Assembly: GCA_963805495.1 (NCBI GenBank)
Contig: CAWDUQ010000001.1
Span: 496,001 to 560,000 of the forward strand
Length of the DNA: 64,000 nucleotides
Reading direction: 5' to 3'
DNA from: DAHUXD01 sp963805495
Lineage (GTDB): Bacteria; Acidobacteriota; Thermoanaerobaculia; UBA5066; Gp7-AA6
The translations under genes and the position numbers were made by a program. Below the pieces are notes generated by a model that saw nothing but the letters and a program-made list of their open reading frames with translations, searched no databases and was not told the origin of the DNA. Positions within the stretch are counted from its first letter, which is position 1. Every line of letters begins with the position of its first letter. Of this stretch, positions 51,589 through 60,716 are shown piece after piece.

Positions 51589-52757
51589 ACGGTTTCCTCC
51601 GAGGCCGGCGCGCCGGCCGGCAAGAAGAAGATCGCCCAGAGCGTGCCGGCGACGCCGAGGATGCCGGCCGCGACGAAGGTCAGCGCCGGCCGCACCGTCC
51701 ACAGCGCCCCGCCGGCCGCGGCCGCGCCCGCGACCGCGAATCCCCGGATCGCGTAGTACTTCCCGACCGTCCGGCCCCGCGCGGCCGGGTCGGCCAGGTC
51801 CACGATCAGCGCCTTGCGCGCCGGCTCGCCGATCTCGCGCAGCCCCCCGATCGCGAACGCCGCGGCGAGCGCGGGAAACGACCGCGCGACGAGCACCGCG
51901 AGCGGAAAGAGCGTGAAGAAGACGTAGGTCAGGACGACGAACGGCTTTTTCTCGGCCCGTCCCGCGAGCGCCGCCGCCGGAATGTACGCCACGATCGCGG
52001 TCGCCATCAGGATCGAGATCAGGAGGCCGAACTGCGTCGGAGTGACGCGGACGATTTCGATCGCCCACACGACGAGAAAGACCTCCGGGAGTCCCTCGCA
52101 GAGACGGATCAGGCAATCGGCCACGAGGAGCTGGCGCAGCGGCGGAGGGATCCCTGTGTGCCCGCCCCCCGCCGCGGGGCGCCGAACCGCCGTTCGCGGC
52201 GCCGGCCTCAGCGCACGCGCGAGGAACGCCAGCATCGCGAGAGACAGGACGACGGAGACGGCGATCCCGGCGCGCATCCCCGAAACGACTCCCCATCGCT
52301 CCAGCAAGAGCCCTCCGATCGGCGGAGCGAGGACGATCGGAACGCGCTTGAGAATCGACTGGACGGTGAATCCCACGACGCGGCCGCGTCCCTCGAGCTC
52401 CTCGCCCACGAGGGAGAAGGTCGCCGGCAGGCCGAGGGACGCCCAGGCCATCACCAGCGCAAGCCCCGCGAAGACTCCGGCCGGCGACGGCCAGGCCCAG
52501 AGAACGGCGAAACCCAGCGTGGTCAGGCCGCCGAAGAGCAGAAGGGCGCGTCGGGTGCCGATCCGATCGGAGATCGCTCCGCCCGGAAACGCGTAGGCCG
52601 CGTCGAGAAGATCCTTGAAGGTTCCGAAGAACCCGAGGCCGACGGCCGAGACGCCCAGGACGCGCAGGTACTCGGGGAGATAGCGGAACCAGAGCTCTTC
52701 TCCGAACCCGAACACGAACAGCGCGACGGCGAGCGCCGTCGCTCGTCGCGCGGCCAT
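51585..52757 (-). CDS. MFS transporter coupled to ChrB-type gene
   Basis: A 390-residue permease with about twelve hydrophobic segments. The SDRIGTRRALLLFGG loop between helices 2 and 3 is the MFS motif A, and an AGRAEKKPFVVL loop appears at the matching place in the second half. The N-terminus (MAARRATALAVALFVFGFGE) leads directly into helix 1. It is translationally coupled with the ChrB-domain gene. Such MFS/ChrB pairs are seen in chromate resistance loci, where the MFS protein is thought to replace ChrA, but substrate is inferred from context. The promoter must lie in the 115-base gap shared with the divergent MMPL gene. Confidence 0.87.
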   Translation of the reverse strand: MAARRATALAVALFVFGFGEELWFRYLPEYLRVLGVSAVGLGFFGTFKDLLDAAYAFPGGAISDRIGTRRALLLFGGLTTLGFAVLWAWPSPAGVFAGLALVMAWASLGLPATFSLVGEELEGRGRVVGFTVQSILKRVPIVLAPPIGGLLLERWGVVSGMRAGIAVSVVLSLAMLAFLARALRPAPRTAVRRPAAGGGHTGIPPPLRQLLVADCLIRLCEGLPEVFLVVWAIEIVRVTPTQFGLLISILMATAIVAYIPAAALAGRAEKKPFVVLTYVFFTLFPLAVLVARSFPALAAAFAIGGLREIGEPARKALIVDLADPAARGRTVGKYYAIRGFAVAGAAAAGGALWTVRPALTFVAAGILGVAGTLWAIFFLPAGAPASEETV

Positions 52758-52872
52758 GGCACGGCAATCTATCAGCGGGCGGCGCCGGAAGGGATACGGG
52801 GAGGAGGGGCGATCGTGTCATGATCGTTGCAATGTCCCCGCCGCACCATAGGAACCGGGCGCAACGGACTCC

Positions 52873-55143
52873 GTGCGCGCTTCCCATGACCGCGTGACGA
52901 AGAAGACGGCAACGGCCTCCGCCTGGCGGGCGGCTCTGCATCGAATTCCCGCCGCCGTCGTGCGGTACCGGTGGCCGATCGTCGGCGCCTGGGTCGTCGT
53001 GGCCGCGGTCCTGTTGCCGGCGGCCCGCCGCATCGAGGAGCGCCTCGAGGTGGCCGCGCGCATGCCGTCGCGCCAGGCTCAGGCCGTCCGGGACGAGCTC
53101 GAAGTCCGCTTTCGATCGCCCTTCACCGATCGGGTTCTCCTCGTGGCCGAAGGCCTCCCGGGCCCGCACGACCCGGGGGGCCGTCGGGTGCTCGAGCAGA
53201 TCGTCGGCGCGATCCGAAATCTTCCCGGCGTCGCGGGGACGCTGTCCGCTCTCGACACCAACAACCCGCTCTTCGTCGGCAAAGCCGGCGGCGCCCTCGT
53301 GGTCGTCGGTCTCGAGGCTGGAGACGCTCCCGTCGAGTCTCTGCTCCCGAGCCTGCGCGAGAAGACGAAGGCGCTGGAGGCCGAGCTGCGGCGGACCTAC
53401 CCGAAGGCGTGGCTCGGCTGGACCGGAGAGGCGCCCCTCAACGTCGACCTTCGCCGCGCGAGCGCGGCCGACGCGCGCCGCGCCGAGGCGCGCGTCCTGC
53501 CGTTGACGCTGCTGCTTCTGCTCTTCGCGTTCGGGACGGTCGTGGCCTCGATCCTGCCGCTTTCGATCGGCATCCTCTCGATCGCGCTCTCTCTCGGCGT
53601 CGCCGCGTGGCTGGCGCACTTCTTCACGATATCGATCCTCATCCAGACGCTGGCCTCGATGATCGGCCTGGGTCTCGGGATCGACTACGCGCTCCTGATG
53701 GTCAGCCGCTTCCGGGAGGCGATGGGCACGGGCATGCCGACGGCCGCCGCGGCCGAGGAGGCCGCCCGGAAGGCCGGCTGGACGATATTTCTCTCCGCCT
53801 TTCCCGTTTCGATCAGTTTCGCCGCGCTGATGATGATTCCGCTGTCCGAGCAGAGGTCGATCGGCGTTGCGGGTCTCCTGGTCACGCTCTTCGCCTGGGC
53901 CCTTTCGGTGACGCTCCTGCCCGCGGTCCTTTCGCTTCTCGGGCCGCACATCGACCGGCTCCGCGTGCGCCCGGAGCGGCCGGGCGCCGCCGCGGCCGGG
54001 TCGGCCGGGTGGCGCCGGTGGGGCCGGCGTGTCACCAGGCGCCCCCTGCTCGCGCTCTGCGTGACGACCGCGCCGCTGCTCGTTCTCGCGGCCCAGGGCC
54101 GGCGCATCGACACGACCATGCCTCGCGGCGACTGGCTTCCTCGCGGGACCGAGGCGGTCGAGGCGTACCACCGCCTCGGCGCGATGGGCCGCGCGAATAT
54201 CGTCCACTCGATCCGCGTCATCCTCGATCTCCCGCCCGGCGTGACGCTCGAGAGCGACGCGGGCTGGGCCGCGGTCAAGCGGCTTCACGAGAAGCTGTCG
54301 GCGCAGACCGGAGCGGAGCGCGTGGAGAGCCTTCCGGGCGCCCTCAAGGGGCGCGACCCCACGTACCTGGCGATGCTCTCGCCCGGGATCCGCCGCTCGC
54401 TCGGCGCCGAGGACGGAACGGCGGCTCTCCTGGAAGTGATTCCTTCGACCAGCCTGAGCCCGGCCGACCAGGTTGCGTTCGCGCGAGAGATCCGGACGTG
54501 GAACGCCGGGCGGGTGACCGGGCTTCCGGGCACGGTCATGCGCGTCGGCGGGCAGCCGGCTTTCGACGCGGACTACGAAGACACGGTCGCGGAGCACTTT
54601 CGGATGGTCGTCGCTCTCGTGATCGGCTGCACGTTCGTCGCGCTCTTCGCCGGGTTCCGGTCCCTGCTGATCGCGGTCAAGGCCGTGCTGCTGAACCTCC
54701 TCTCGGTGGGAGTGGCGTTCGGGGCCCTCGTCCTCGTCTTCCAGGACGGCTACGGGTCGAGCCTCTTCGGGCTGGCCGAGCCGACCGGGAGCGTCTTCCC
54801 GATCATTCCCGTCATCGTCTTCTGCATCGTGTTCGGCCTGTCGATGGACTACGAGGTCATCCTCGTCGCCCGGATTGCCGAGGCGCGACGGTCGGGCTTC
54901 GCCGAGTCGCCGGCCATTGCCGAGGGCCTCGCGCGCAGCGCCACCGTCATCACCAACGCCGCCGCGATCATGATCGTGGTCTTCGCGGGATTCACGCTGG
55001 GCGACTTCCTTCCGATCAAGATGCTCGGCTTCGCCCTGTCGGTCGCCGTCCTGGTGGACGCCGTCGCCGTGCGGATGGTCATCGGCCCCGCTCTGCTGCG
55101 CCTGGCGGGGCGCTGGAACTGGTGGCCCGGGGGATTGCGCTGA
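52873..55143 (+). CDS. MMPL/HAE3-type RND transporter
   Basis: A 756-residue protein with two similar halves, each with one leading helix, a periplasmic loop and a five-to-six-helix bundle. TM1 is VGAWVVVAAVLLPA. The first bundle has MIGLGLGIDYALLMVSRFRE and the second IVFCIVFGLSMDYEVILVAR, both the 'G-x-x-x-D-Y' signature of MMPL proteins, whose Asp carries protons. GTG 52873 gives the longest frame. GTG 52894 is an alternative start and neither has a strong ribosome binding site. Relatives export lipids or hopanoids across the inner membrane. Its 3' end overlaps the convergent propeller gene by 65 bases. Confidence 0.88.
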   Translation: MRASHDRVTKKTATASAWRAALHRIPAAVVRYRWPIVGAWVVVAAVLLPAARRIEERLEVAARMPSRQAQAVRDELEVRFRSPFTDRVLLVAEGLPGPHDPGGRRVLEQIVGAIRNLPGVAGTLSALDTNNPLFVGKAGGALVVVGLEAGDAPVESLLPSLREKTKALEAELRRTYPKAWLGWTGEAPLNVDLRRASAADARRAEARVLPLTLLLLLFAFGTVVASILPLSIGILSIALSLGVAAWLAHFFTISILIQTLASMIGLGLGIDYALLMVSRFREAMGTGMPTAAAAEEAARKAGWTIFLSAFPVSISFAALMMIPLSEQRSIGVAGLLVTLFAWALSVTLLPAVLSLLGPHIDRLRVRPERPGAAAAGSAGWRRWGRRVTRRPLLALCVTTAPLLVLAAQGRRIDTTMPRGDWLPRGTEAVEAYHRLGAMGRANIVHSIRVILDLPPGVTLESDAGWAAVKRLHEKLSAQTGAERVESLPGALKGRDPTYLAMLSPGIRRSLGAEDGTAALLEVIPSTSLSPADQVAFAREIRTWNAGRVTGLPGTVMRVGGQPAFDADYEDTVAEHFRMVVALVIGCTFVALFAGFRSLLIAVKAVLLNLLSVGVAFGALVLVFQDGYGSSLFGLAEPTGSVFPIIPVIVFCIVFGLSMDYEVILVARIAEARRSGFAESPAIAEGLARSATVITNAAAIMIVVFAGFTLGDFLPIKMLGFALSVAVLVDAVAVRMVIGPALLRLAGRWNWWPGGLR

Positions 55144-56170
55144 CCGGCGCCCCCGGAGGCCCCGGTCCGGGCGACCGGCGGATCGATTCCCGGAGTAAGA
55201 AGCTTTCGACGATCAGGCCTGGCGGAAGCGTTACGGCTGTCGGCCGCGGACGGTCGCGATCGTTTCGAATTCGGCCGTCCTCCGAGATCCTCTGGAGGGT
55301 CGGGTTCCCGAACGCTCCCGACAGGAACGCCGGTGTCACGAATCGCAGGTTGACCAGGACGTAGACGCTGCCACCGGAGACCGCGAGGGCGGTCGGCGAC
55401 CAGAAAAGCCCGAGGCGGACGACGACCGTTGCCCGGCCGTCGGGGCCGAAGCGCAGGATCGCGCGACGGCGCTGGTCGGCGGCATAGACCGTGCCGCGGG
55501 CGTCGACGTCCAGACCCATGAGTGCGTCGAATCGCTCCTCGCCCGGCTGCGGCGGAGCGAAGAGCGTCGTCGGCTTGCCCGTCATGGTCGTGACGGCTCC
55601 GTCGGAGGCGATCCGCCGAATGGTTCGGCCGTCCGAAAAATAGAGCGTGTCGTCCGGGCCCCACGCCAGGGAGCCGTGGAGGTGGCCGTAAACGATGACC
55701 TCGTTCGACCACGCGTTCTCCGCGCACCGGCCCGAGGTCAGCGGCACCAGCCCTTCGGCCGTCATCCGCACCAGCTGGCAGTCGCGGACGAAGATCAGAC
55801 TGCCCTTCCGATCGATCGTGAAGACCGTGCCGCGATAGCTGACGCTTCGCCCCCATTGCGCGGGACGGAACACCTCGTCCGAGCGCCCGGAAGCGTCGAG
55901 ACGCCAGATCGTGGCCTCGGCGCCGCCCCGGGCGGAACGGCTCTCGCCGTAGATCGTTCCGTCGACGTCGTGCACGAGGTGAAACGTGTGCCGGTGTGCG
56001 AGGGCCACGGTGAGCTCGCCGCGGGCGTCGACCTTCCAGATCCTGTCCCGGACGTAGTCCGAAAAGTAGATGTCGCCGGAATCGCGCACGACGACGCTCG
56101 CGATGGAATTGGCCCAGGCCGGAAAGGCCCCGACGAGCCCGATGACCGCGAGCGCGAGGAACCTCTTCAC
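55079..56170 (-). CDS. Exported NHL/SMP-30-like beta-propeller protein
   Basis: A 363-residue protein read from GTG 56168-56170, which overlaps the TGA of the HD-GYP gene in a GTGA junction and gives a signal peptide (VKRFLALAVIGLVGAFPAWA). Five or six propeller blades follow: VVVRDSGDIYFSDYVRDRIW, SLAWGPDDTLYFSDGRTIRR, LDVDARGTVYAADQRRRAIL and others. The last 40 residues are Pro/Ser/Arg-rich and overlap the MMPL gene on the other strand, so they may be frame run-on. No enzyme motif is seen. Coupling to a c-di-GMP phosphodiesterase/receiver gene suggests a sensory or binding role. Confidence 0.72.
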   Translation of the reverse strand: MKRFLALAVIGLVGAFPAWANSIASVVVRDSGDIYFSDYVRDRIWKVDARGELTVALAHRHTFHLVHDVDGTIYGESRSARGGAEATIWRLDASGRSDEVFRPAQWGRSVSYRGTVFTIDRKGSLIFVRDCQLVRMTAEGLVPLTSGRCAENAWSNEVIVYGHLHGSLAWGPDDTLYFSDGRTIRRIASDGAVTTMTGKPTTLFAPPQPGEERFDALMGLDVDARGTVYAADQRRRAILRFGPDGRATVVVRLGLFWSPTALAVSGGSVYVLVNLRFVTPAFLSGAFGNPTLQRISEDGRIRNDRDRPRPTAVTLPPGLIVESFLLRESIRRSPGPGPPGAPVSAIPRATSSSAPPGAAERGR

Positions 56171-57162
56171 GCGACCGCCATCTCCAGCACGGCCTGCTCC
56201 TCGAGGATGCTCGCCCGCATCGCGCGGACCGCTTCGTGGTCCCACCAGCCCTTGCGCACGCCTTCCGTCATGACCTCGAGGGCCGTTTCGGTCCGCAGGG
56301 CGTCGCGATAGGCGCGGGAGCTCGTCATCGCGTCGAAGACGTCGGCCACGGTGACGATACGAACGGCCATGGGAATCTCTTCGCCGGTCAGCCCGTCGGG
56401 ATAGCCCGAGCCGTCGAGCTTCTCGTGGTGGTGCCGGACGATCGGCAGCGCCGCGCGCATCGTGCGGATGTCGGCGAGCAGATCGCTGCCGACCGCGGGA
56501 TGCTGCTCGATGACGGCCCGCTCGACGGGCGTGAGCTTCTCCGTCTTGTGGAGGATCACGTCCGGCGTGACGATCTTTCCGATGTCGTGGAAGAGGGCGC
56601 CCCGGCGAAGGTCGTGGCGCGCGGCGGCGTCGAAACCCAGGCGCGCGGCGATGCCTTCGGCGAACTCCGCGACTCGGCCGCTGTGGCCCGCGGTGTGCGG
56701 GTCCCGGGCGTCGATGAGCTTGGCGAAGGCCAGGATCAGGTGCTCGGCGTGCTCATGCTCGTCGGCGAACTGCTTGAGCGAGACGAGCGCCTGCATGCGG
56801 GCGAGCAGCTCCTCCGGTGAGAACGGCTTGGCCAGAAAGTCCGTCACGCCCTCGGCGTAGGTCCGGATCTTCTCGCTGGTCGTGGCCAGGCCCGTCAGTA
56901 CGATGACCGGGAGCATCCGTGTCGATGGGTTGGAACGCACGCGCTGGAGGATCTCGTGGCCGCTGATGTCCGGGAGCTCCAGGTCGAGGAGCACGAGGTC
57001 GGGGGGCCGGAGAGCGATCGAGTCGAGAGCGGCGTTTCCCGTTTCGCACTCCTCGACGGCGTAGCCGTGCGTGACGAGCAACTGGTGGAGCAGTCGGCGG
57101 ACCTGTTCGCCGTCCTCGACGATGAGAATCCGTGCGGGCAATGCGAAAGAAGTCGTCGTCAT
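56167..57162 (-). CDS. Response regulator with HD-GYP c-di-GMP phosphodiesterase output
   Basis: A 331-residue protein. The receiver domain (about 11-125) has Glu16-Asp17, phosphoacceptor Asp60 in LLDLELP, Thr89 and Lys111. The HD-GYP domain (about 140-325) has the HD pair His192-Asp193 in FHDIGK, the HHHEKLDGSGYPDG stretch with GYP at 253-255, and downstream VADVFDAMTSSRAY. All expected metal-binding positions appear intact, so c-di-GMP hydrolysis to GMP is likely and should be controlled by phosphorylation from an unlinked kinase. Start ATG 57160-57162 has GAGGGAA upstream. It is cotranslated with the following propeller gene. Confidence 0.93.
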   Translation of the reverse strand: MTTTSFALPARILIVEDGEQVRRLLHQLLVTHGYAVEECETGNAALDSIALRPPDLVLLDLELPDISGHEILQRVRSNPSTRMLPVIVLTGLATTSEKIRTYAEGVTDFLAKPFSPEELLARMQALVSLKQFADEHEHAEHLILAFAKLIDARDPHTAGHSGRVAEFAEGIAARLGFDAAARHDLRRGALFHDIGKIVTPDVILHKTEKLTPVERAVIEQHPAVGSDLLADIRTMRAALPIVRHHHEKLDGSGYPDGLTGEEIPMAVRIVTVADVFDAMTSSRAYRDALRTETALEVMTEGVRKGWWDHEAVRAMRASILEEQAVLEMAVA

Positions 57163-57284
57163 GAGTTCCCTCTCGAGGGGAGGAAAGGAGCAACACCGAT
57201 GCCACAGCGGCGCGATAGGAACTCGATTGACAACAGGCGTTTGCGGTCGTGCGTCCCGGCGGCTCCGAGGGCTGTCGTAATCCT

Positions 57285-57313
57285 TTGACGTATTCGGCGG
57301 AAATCGTTCAAAT
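57285..57313 (+). promoter_or_regulatory. Candidate sigma-70-type promoter in the HD-GYP/antitoxin divergent gap
   Basis: TTGACG (57285-57290), a 17-base spacer and TCAAAT (57308-57313) on the plus strand, giving a leader of about 115 bases to ATG 57436. A small inverted repeat GACCC-GCTCC-GGGTC lies nearby (about 57324-57338). Confidence 0.35.
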
Positions 57314-57435
57314 CATTCGACCGGACCCGCTCCGGGTCGGCGATCGCGACGTGCAAACGTCCTGGTCTCAACGATGTAGGTTCGGTACCCGCTGGCACGC
57401 GGCCTGCTCTCTTGAGTGTGAGGGGAGACGCAATC

Positions 57436-57630
57436 ATGCAAAACGTGCCGGTGAGCAAGGCCGGAGCGAGGCTCCAGGAACTCTTCGCCGAAGTCGTCGA
57501 ATCGCGTCGGGCCGTGCGCCTCACGAGCCACAACGCCAGCGCCGTGCTCGTCTCGGGGGACTCCTGGCGGGAGATCGAGCAGACGCTCCATCGGCTGTCG
57601 TCGCCGCGCCTCGCGCGCGACGCACGCTGA
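57436..57630 (+). CDS. Phd/YefM-like antitoxin (orphan)
   Basis: A 64-residue protein from ATG 57436 with AGGGGAGA just upstream. The sequence VSKAGARLQELFAEVVESRR, then AVRLTSHNASAVLVSGDSW, follows the Phd/YefM pattern: a short N-terminal DNA-binding part, a helix-turn 'A-x-L-x-E-L' segment, the 'V-x-L-T-x-H' strand, then a hydrophobic strand ending in Ser-x-x-x-Trp. No RelE/YoeB or Doc toxin gene is next to it. Nine bases downstream the GAF-PAS-GGDEF gene starts. It may serve as a stand-alone DNA-binding autoregulator of that gene. Confidence 0.65.
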   Translation: MQNVPVSKAGARLQELFAEVVESRRAVRLTSHNASAVLVSGDSWREIEQTLHRLSSPRLARDAR

Positions 57631-57638
57631 GTCGGTCG

Positions 57639-59069
57639 GTGTCGACTGTTGCCGCGCCGGCGGGCTGGCGGCCGGCTCCCATCCCGGAGAACGAGGCGGC
57701 GCGCCTGGAATCGCTCCGGGGATACGGGATCCTCGACACGCCGCCCGAGCCCGGATTCGACCGGCTGGCCGGGCTCGCCGCGCGCATTTTCGACGCTCCG
57801 ATCGCGATGGTCTCTCTCGTCGACGAAGGCCGGCAGTGGTTCAAGTCCTGCGTCGGGCTGGAAATCCGTGAGACGGAGCGCGCGGTGGCCTTCTGCGCCC
57901 ACGCGATTCTGTCCTCGGAGACGCTCGTCGTCGAGGACGCTCTCGAAGACGCGCGCTTCGCGGCCAACCCTCTCGTCCTGGGCATTCCGCACGTCCGTTT
58001 CTATGCCGGCGCCCCTCTGCGGACGGCCGACGGGTTTCACCTGGGAACGCTCTGCGTCGTCGATCGCCGGCCCCGTGCGATGGGGCGCGAGAAGGTGGCG
58101 ATCCTCGAGGACCTCGCGTGCCTGGTCGTCGGGCAGCTGGAACTGCGCCGCGCGTATCGTTCCCGCCTTCTCTTCGAGAAGGTCGCCGATGCTTCACCCG
58201 ACGTCATCTTCGTGTTCGACCTCCTCGAGCGGCGCGCCACCTACAGCAACCGCGAGATGGCGGCCATCCTCGGTTTCGAAGCCAGCGGTGCCGGCCTCGA
58301 CACGATCTTCGCCCACCTGCATCCCGATGACCGGCCCCGCGTCATGGCCCATCGGAAGGAGATCCTGCGCCTTGCCGACGGCGAGAAGAGCGAGATCGTC
58401 TATCGGGTGATGCGGGCGGACGGCGGCTGCCGTTGGTTTCGCTCGCGGGAGACCGTCTTCACGCGCGATCCCGACGGGGGTGTCCGCGAGATGCTGGCCA
58501 TCGCGACGGACATCACGGGCTTGAAGGAGGCCGAAGAGCGCGCGTCGGAGCTGGCGGTCACCGACGAGCTGACGGGGCTTCCGAATCGACGCGGATTTCG
58601 CGAGAGGCTTTCGCTCCTCCTCGCCGAGGCGGGTCGCGGTCGGCGTTTCGCGCTCGTCGTCGCCGATGTGGACCGATTCAAGGCCGTCAATGACGCCTAC
58701 GGCCACTCCACGGGCGATCGCGTCCTCGTCGCGCTCGCCCGGACGCTGAAGAGCCAGGTGCGCCGGACGGACCTCGTCGCGCGATACGGCGGCGAGGAGT
58801 TCGCCATTCTGCTGACGGACGTCGACGAGGACCGCGCGGCCGGGCTGGTCGAGAAGGTGCGGGCCGCCGTCGCGAACCTCAACGACCCGCTGCCCATCAC
58901 CTGCAGCTTCGGCGTCAGCGGCTCGGCGAGCGGTCGACAGCAGGACGGCGACGCTCTCATCGCCGCGGCCGACGCCGCCCTCTACGAGGCCAAGGCCGCG
59001 GGCCGCAATCGTGTCGTCCGGGCCGGCGATCTTCGGGCGGACGGCCCCGCCGCCGCCGCCGGACGATGA
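57639..59069 (+). CDS. Diguanylate cyclase with GAF and PAS sensor domains
   Basis: A 476-residue soluble protein from GTG 57639, nine bases after the antitoxin stop; the frame is open upstream but without homology. GAF domain about 38-170 (FDRLAGLAARIFDAPIAMVS and the FCAHAI...FYAGAPL positions). PAS/PAC about 178-300 with HPDDRPRV and CRWFRSRETVF. The GGDEF domain runs about 305-465 with DELTGLPNRRGF, VADVDRFKAVND and GGEEF at 384-388. An RxxD inhibitory site is present (Arg375-Asp378). It should make c-di-GMP under control of a small-molecule or redox signal sensed by GAF/PAS. Confidence 0.9.
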   Translation: MSTVAAPAGWRPAPIPENEAARLESLRGYGILDTPPEPGFDRLAGLAARIFDAPIAMVSLVDEGRQWFKSCVGLEIRETERAVAFCAHAILSSETLVVEDALEDARFAANPLVLGIPHVRFYAGAPLRTADGFHLGTLCVVDRRPRAMGREKVAILEDLACLVVGQLELRRAYRSRLLFEKVADASPDVIFVFDLLERRATYSNREMAAILGFEASGAGLDTIFAHLHPDDRPRVMAHRKEILRLADGEKSEIVYRVMRADGGCRWFRSRETVFTRDPDGGVREMLAIATDITGLKEAEERASELAVTDELTGLPNRRGFRERLSLLLAEAGRGRRFALVVADVDRFKAVNDAYGHSTGDRVLVALARTLKSQVRRTDLVARYGGEEFAILLTDVDEDRAAGLVEKVRAAVANLNDPLPITCSFGVSGSASGRQQDGDALIAAADAALYEAKAAGRNRVVRAGDLRADGPAAAAGR

Positions 59070-59144
59070 GATCGCCCCCGAAGCGCCGATTTTGCTGCCA
59101 GAATGGTCGAGCCCGTCCGAGGGCGCAACATTCTGGAGGTCCTC

Positions 59145-60386
59145 ATGCGTCTGCACCGTAGCTTCATCCCCGTCCTGGCTGTCCTTTCGGTCTTCTCCGC
59201 TTCCGCCATCGCCCAGGTGCTCGAAATGGGCAACACCGTGGGTAGTCCAAACTCGGACGATGTCGCGATCGCGGACATTCGCACGGACATCGATCTCGTG
59301 CGCCCCGCGACGGCCACCGGTTCGATCGACTCCGCCACGTTCGACTGGACGAACACGGCTTGCTCGTCCGCCGTGAAGATCAAGGTCTTCCGGCGCCACG
59401 GCGACGATCTCACCTTCGTCGCCGAACGCGGGCCGTTCGACGTCAATGCGAGCCCGATGACCGTGACGCTGGCCCCGCCGATCCCCGTCGAGCAGGGCGA
59501 CCTCCTCGGCATCGCACGGGTCGCTGACTGCGGCAACGCCGAGACGCTGACGGGAATCGTCTCCGCCGGGTACGCCGGCTTTTCGGGCGATGTCAACACG
59601 ACGGTCTCTCTCTCGAGCGCCGAGGTCAACGGCGGAGGAATCCTGGCCGCGCGGGCGACCGGAACAGCCACGGAATCGATCGCTCGCGTGATCCCGGCCG
59701 CCGGCTCGACGCCCGGCAATTTCGGTTCGTTCTTCCGGACCGGCGTGCAGCTCTCCAACCCCTGGACGGAAGCGGTGACCGGCCGTTTCGTGTATCACCC
59801 CGCGGGTGTTGCCGGCTCTTCGGCGGATCCGAGTCTCGGCTTCACCGTCTCGGCGGGATCGACCGTCTCCTACGACGATCTCGTCCAGACCATGGGTCAG
59901 GGCGGGCTCGGGACCCTCGACGTCGTCGTGCCTTCCGACTCCAGCCTCCCGGTCATCGTGGCTCGCGTCTACAACGACGGCGGCGGCTCGGGCACGTCGG
60001 GCTTCACGGAGGAGGCGATCGACCCGAGCGGGTCCTTCGACAGCCGGATCCTCTTCGCGGGCTCCACGGCCCTGCTCGTCGCCCCGCCGAACAACACCTC
60101 GCTGCGGTTCAACATCGGAGTGCGGACGCTGCTTTCGGGGGCGGTCGTGACGTTCCGGGTCCGCGACGCGAGCGGCGCCATCCTGAGCAACCTGACCCGA
60201 ACGTACGACCCGACGTTCTACGAGCAGCAGCCGGCCTCGACGCTTCTCGGCGCGGCACTCGGCCCCAACTCCTCGATCGAGGTCAGCGTCTCGAGCGGCA
60301 GCGCGATCGTCTACGGGGCCACCGTCGACAACGTCACCAACGATCCGAGCATCCAGTTCGCGCGGGTCGTGTTCGCGATCCTCTAG
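59145..60386 (+). CDS. Exported beta-rich protein of unknown function
   Basis: A 413-residue protein. ATG 59145 is preferred because CTGGAGG lies just before it and the N-terminus then begins a signal peptide (MRLHRSFIPVLAVLSVFSAS). The mature protein is rich in Thr, Ser, Val and Gly and has two parts: about 24-180, and about 190-413, which includes FFRTGVQLSNPWTEAVTGRF and VIVARVYNDGGGSGTSGFTE. The second part recurs in exported acidobacterial proteins as an unnamed beta-sandwich. No enzyme motif or anchor is seen. It is followed by another exported surface protein. Confidence 0.7.
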   Translation: MRLHRSFIPVLAVLSVFSASAIAQVLEMGNTVGSPNSDDVAIADIRTDIDLVRPATATGSIDSATFDWTNTACSSAVKIKVFRRHGDDLTFVAERGPFDVNASPMTVTLAPPIPVEQGDLLGIARVADCGNAETLTGIVSAGYAGFSGDVNTTVSLSSAEVNGGGILAARATGTATESIARVIPAAGSTPGNFGSFFRTGVQLSNPWTEAVTGRFVYHPAGVAGSSADPSLGFTVSAGSTVSYDDLVQTMGQGGLGTLDVVVPSDSSLPVIVARVYNDGGGSGTSGFTEEAIDPSGSFDSRILFAGSTALLVAPPNNTSLRFNIGVRTLLSGAVVTFRVRDASGAILSNLTRTYDPTFYEQQPASTLLGAALGPNSSIEVSVSSGSAIVYGATVDNVTNDPSIQFARVVFAIL

Positions 60387-60716
60387 TTCCGGTTTCGGCG
60401 AGAGCGCGTCGGTTCTCGCGGGATCCCCGGGGGTCTCGCGGGACCGGCGACGCCCGGCCTGCCCGCCGCGCCCGCGATTTCCAAAAAATGGCGCTCCGAG
60501 GGGTTGCCGGGTCGCTTTTTTTTGGTCGGCGCTTTCGAAAAACCTCGAATTTCCTCGAAAACAGCGAGATTCCGCGAGTGGCGCGGCCGTTGCAATCTGG
60601 TTCCCCGTCCCAACGACTCGGACTCGGGTTGGGTCGACGTGTGCCCCGCGCTCGGACGTTCTCGGAACGGAGCCGGGGCGGGGAAGTGAGACCGCAATCG
60701 GTCGGAAGGAGTTTCG
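60387..60716 (+). promoter_or_regulatory. 330-base leader/intergenic region before the collagen-like gene
   Basis: No gene is visible. It contains two copies of TCTCGCGGGA (60414-60423 and 60434-60443), a T8 run (60516-60523) and three closely spaced TCGAA-type words (about 60534-60562) in the least GC-rich part, where a promoter would be expected. GGAAGGAG (60703-60710) is the ribosome binding site for ATG 60717. Confidence 0.35.
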
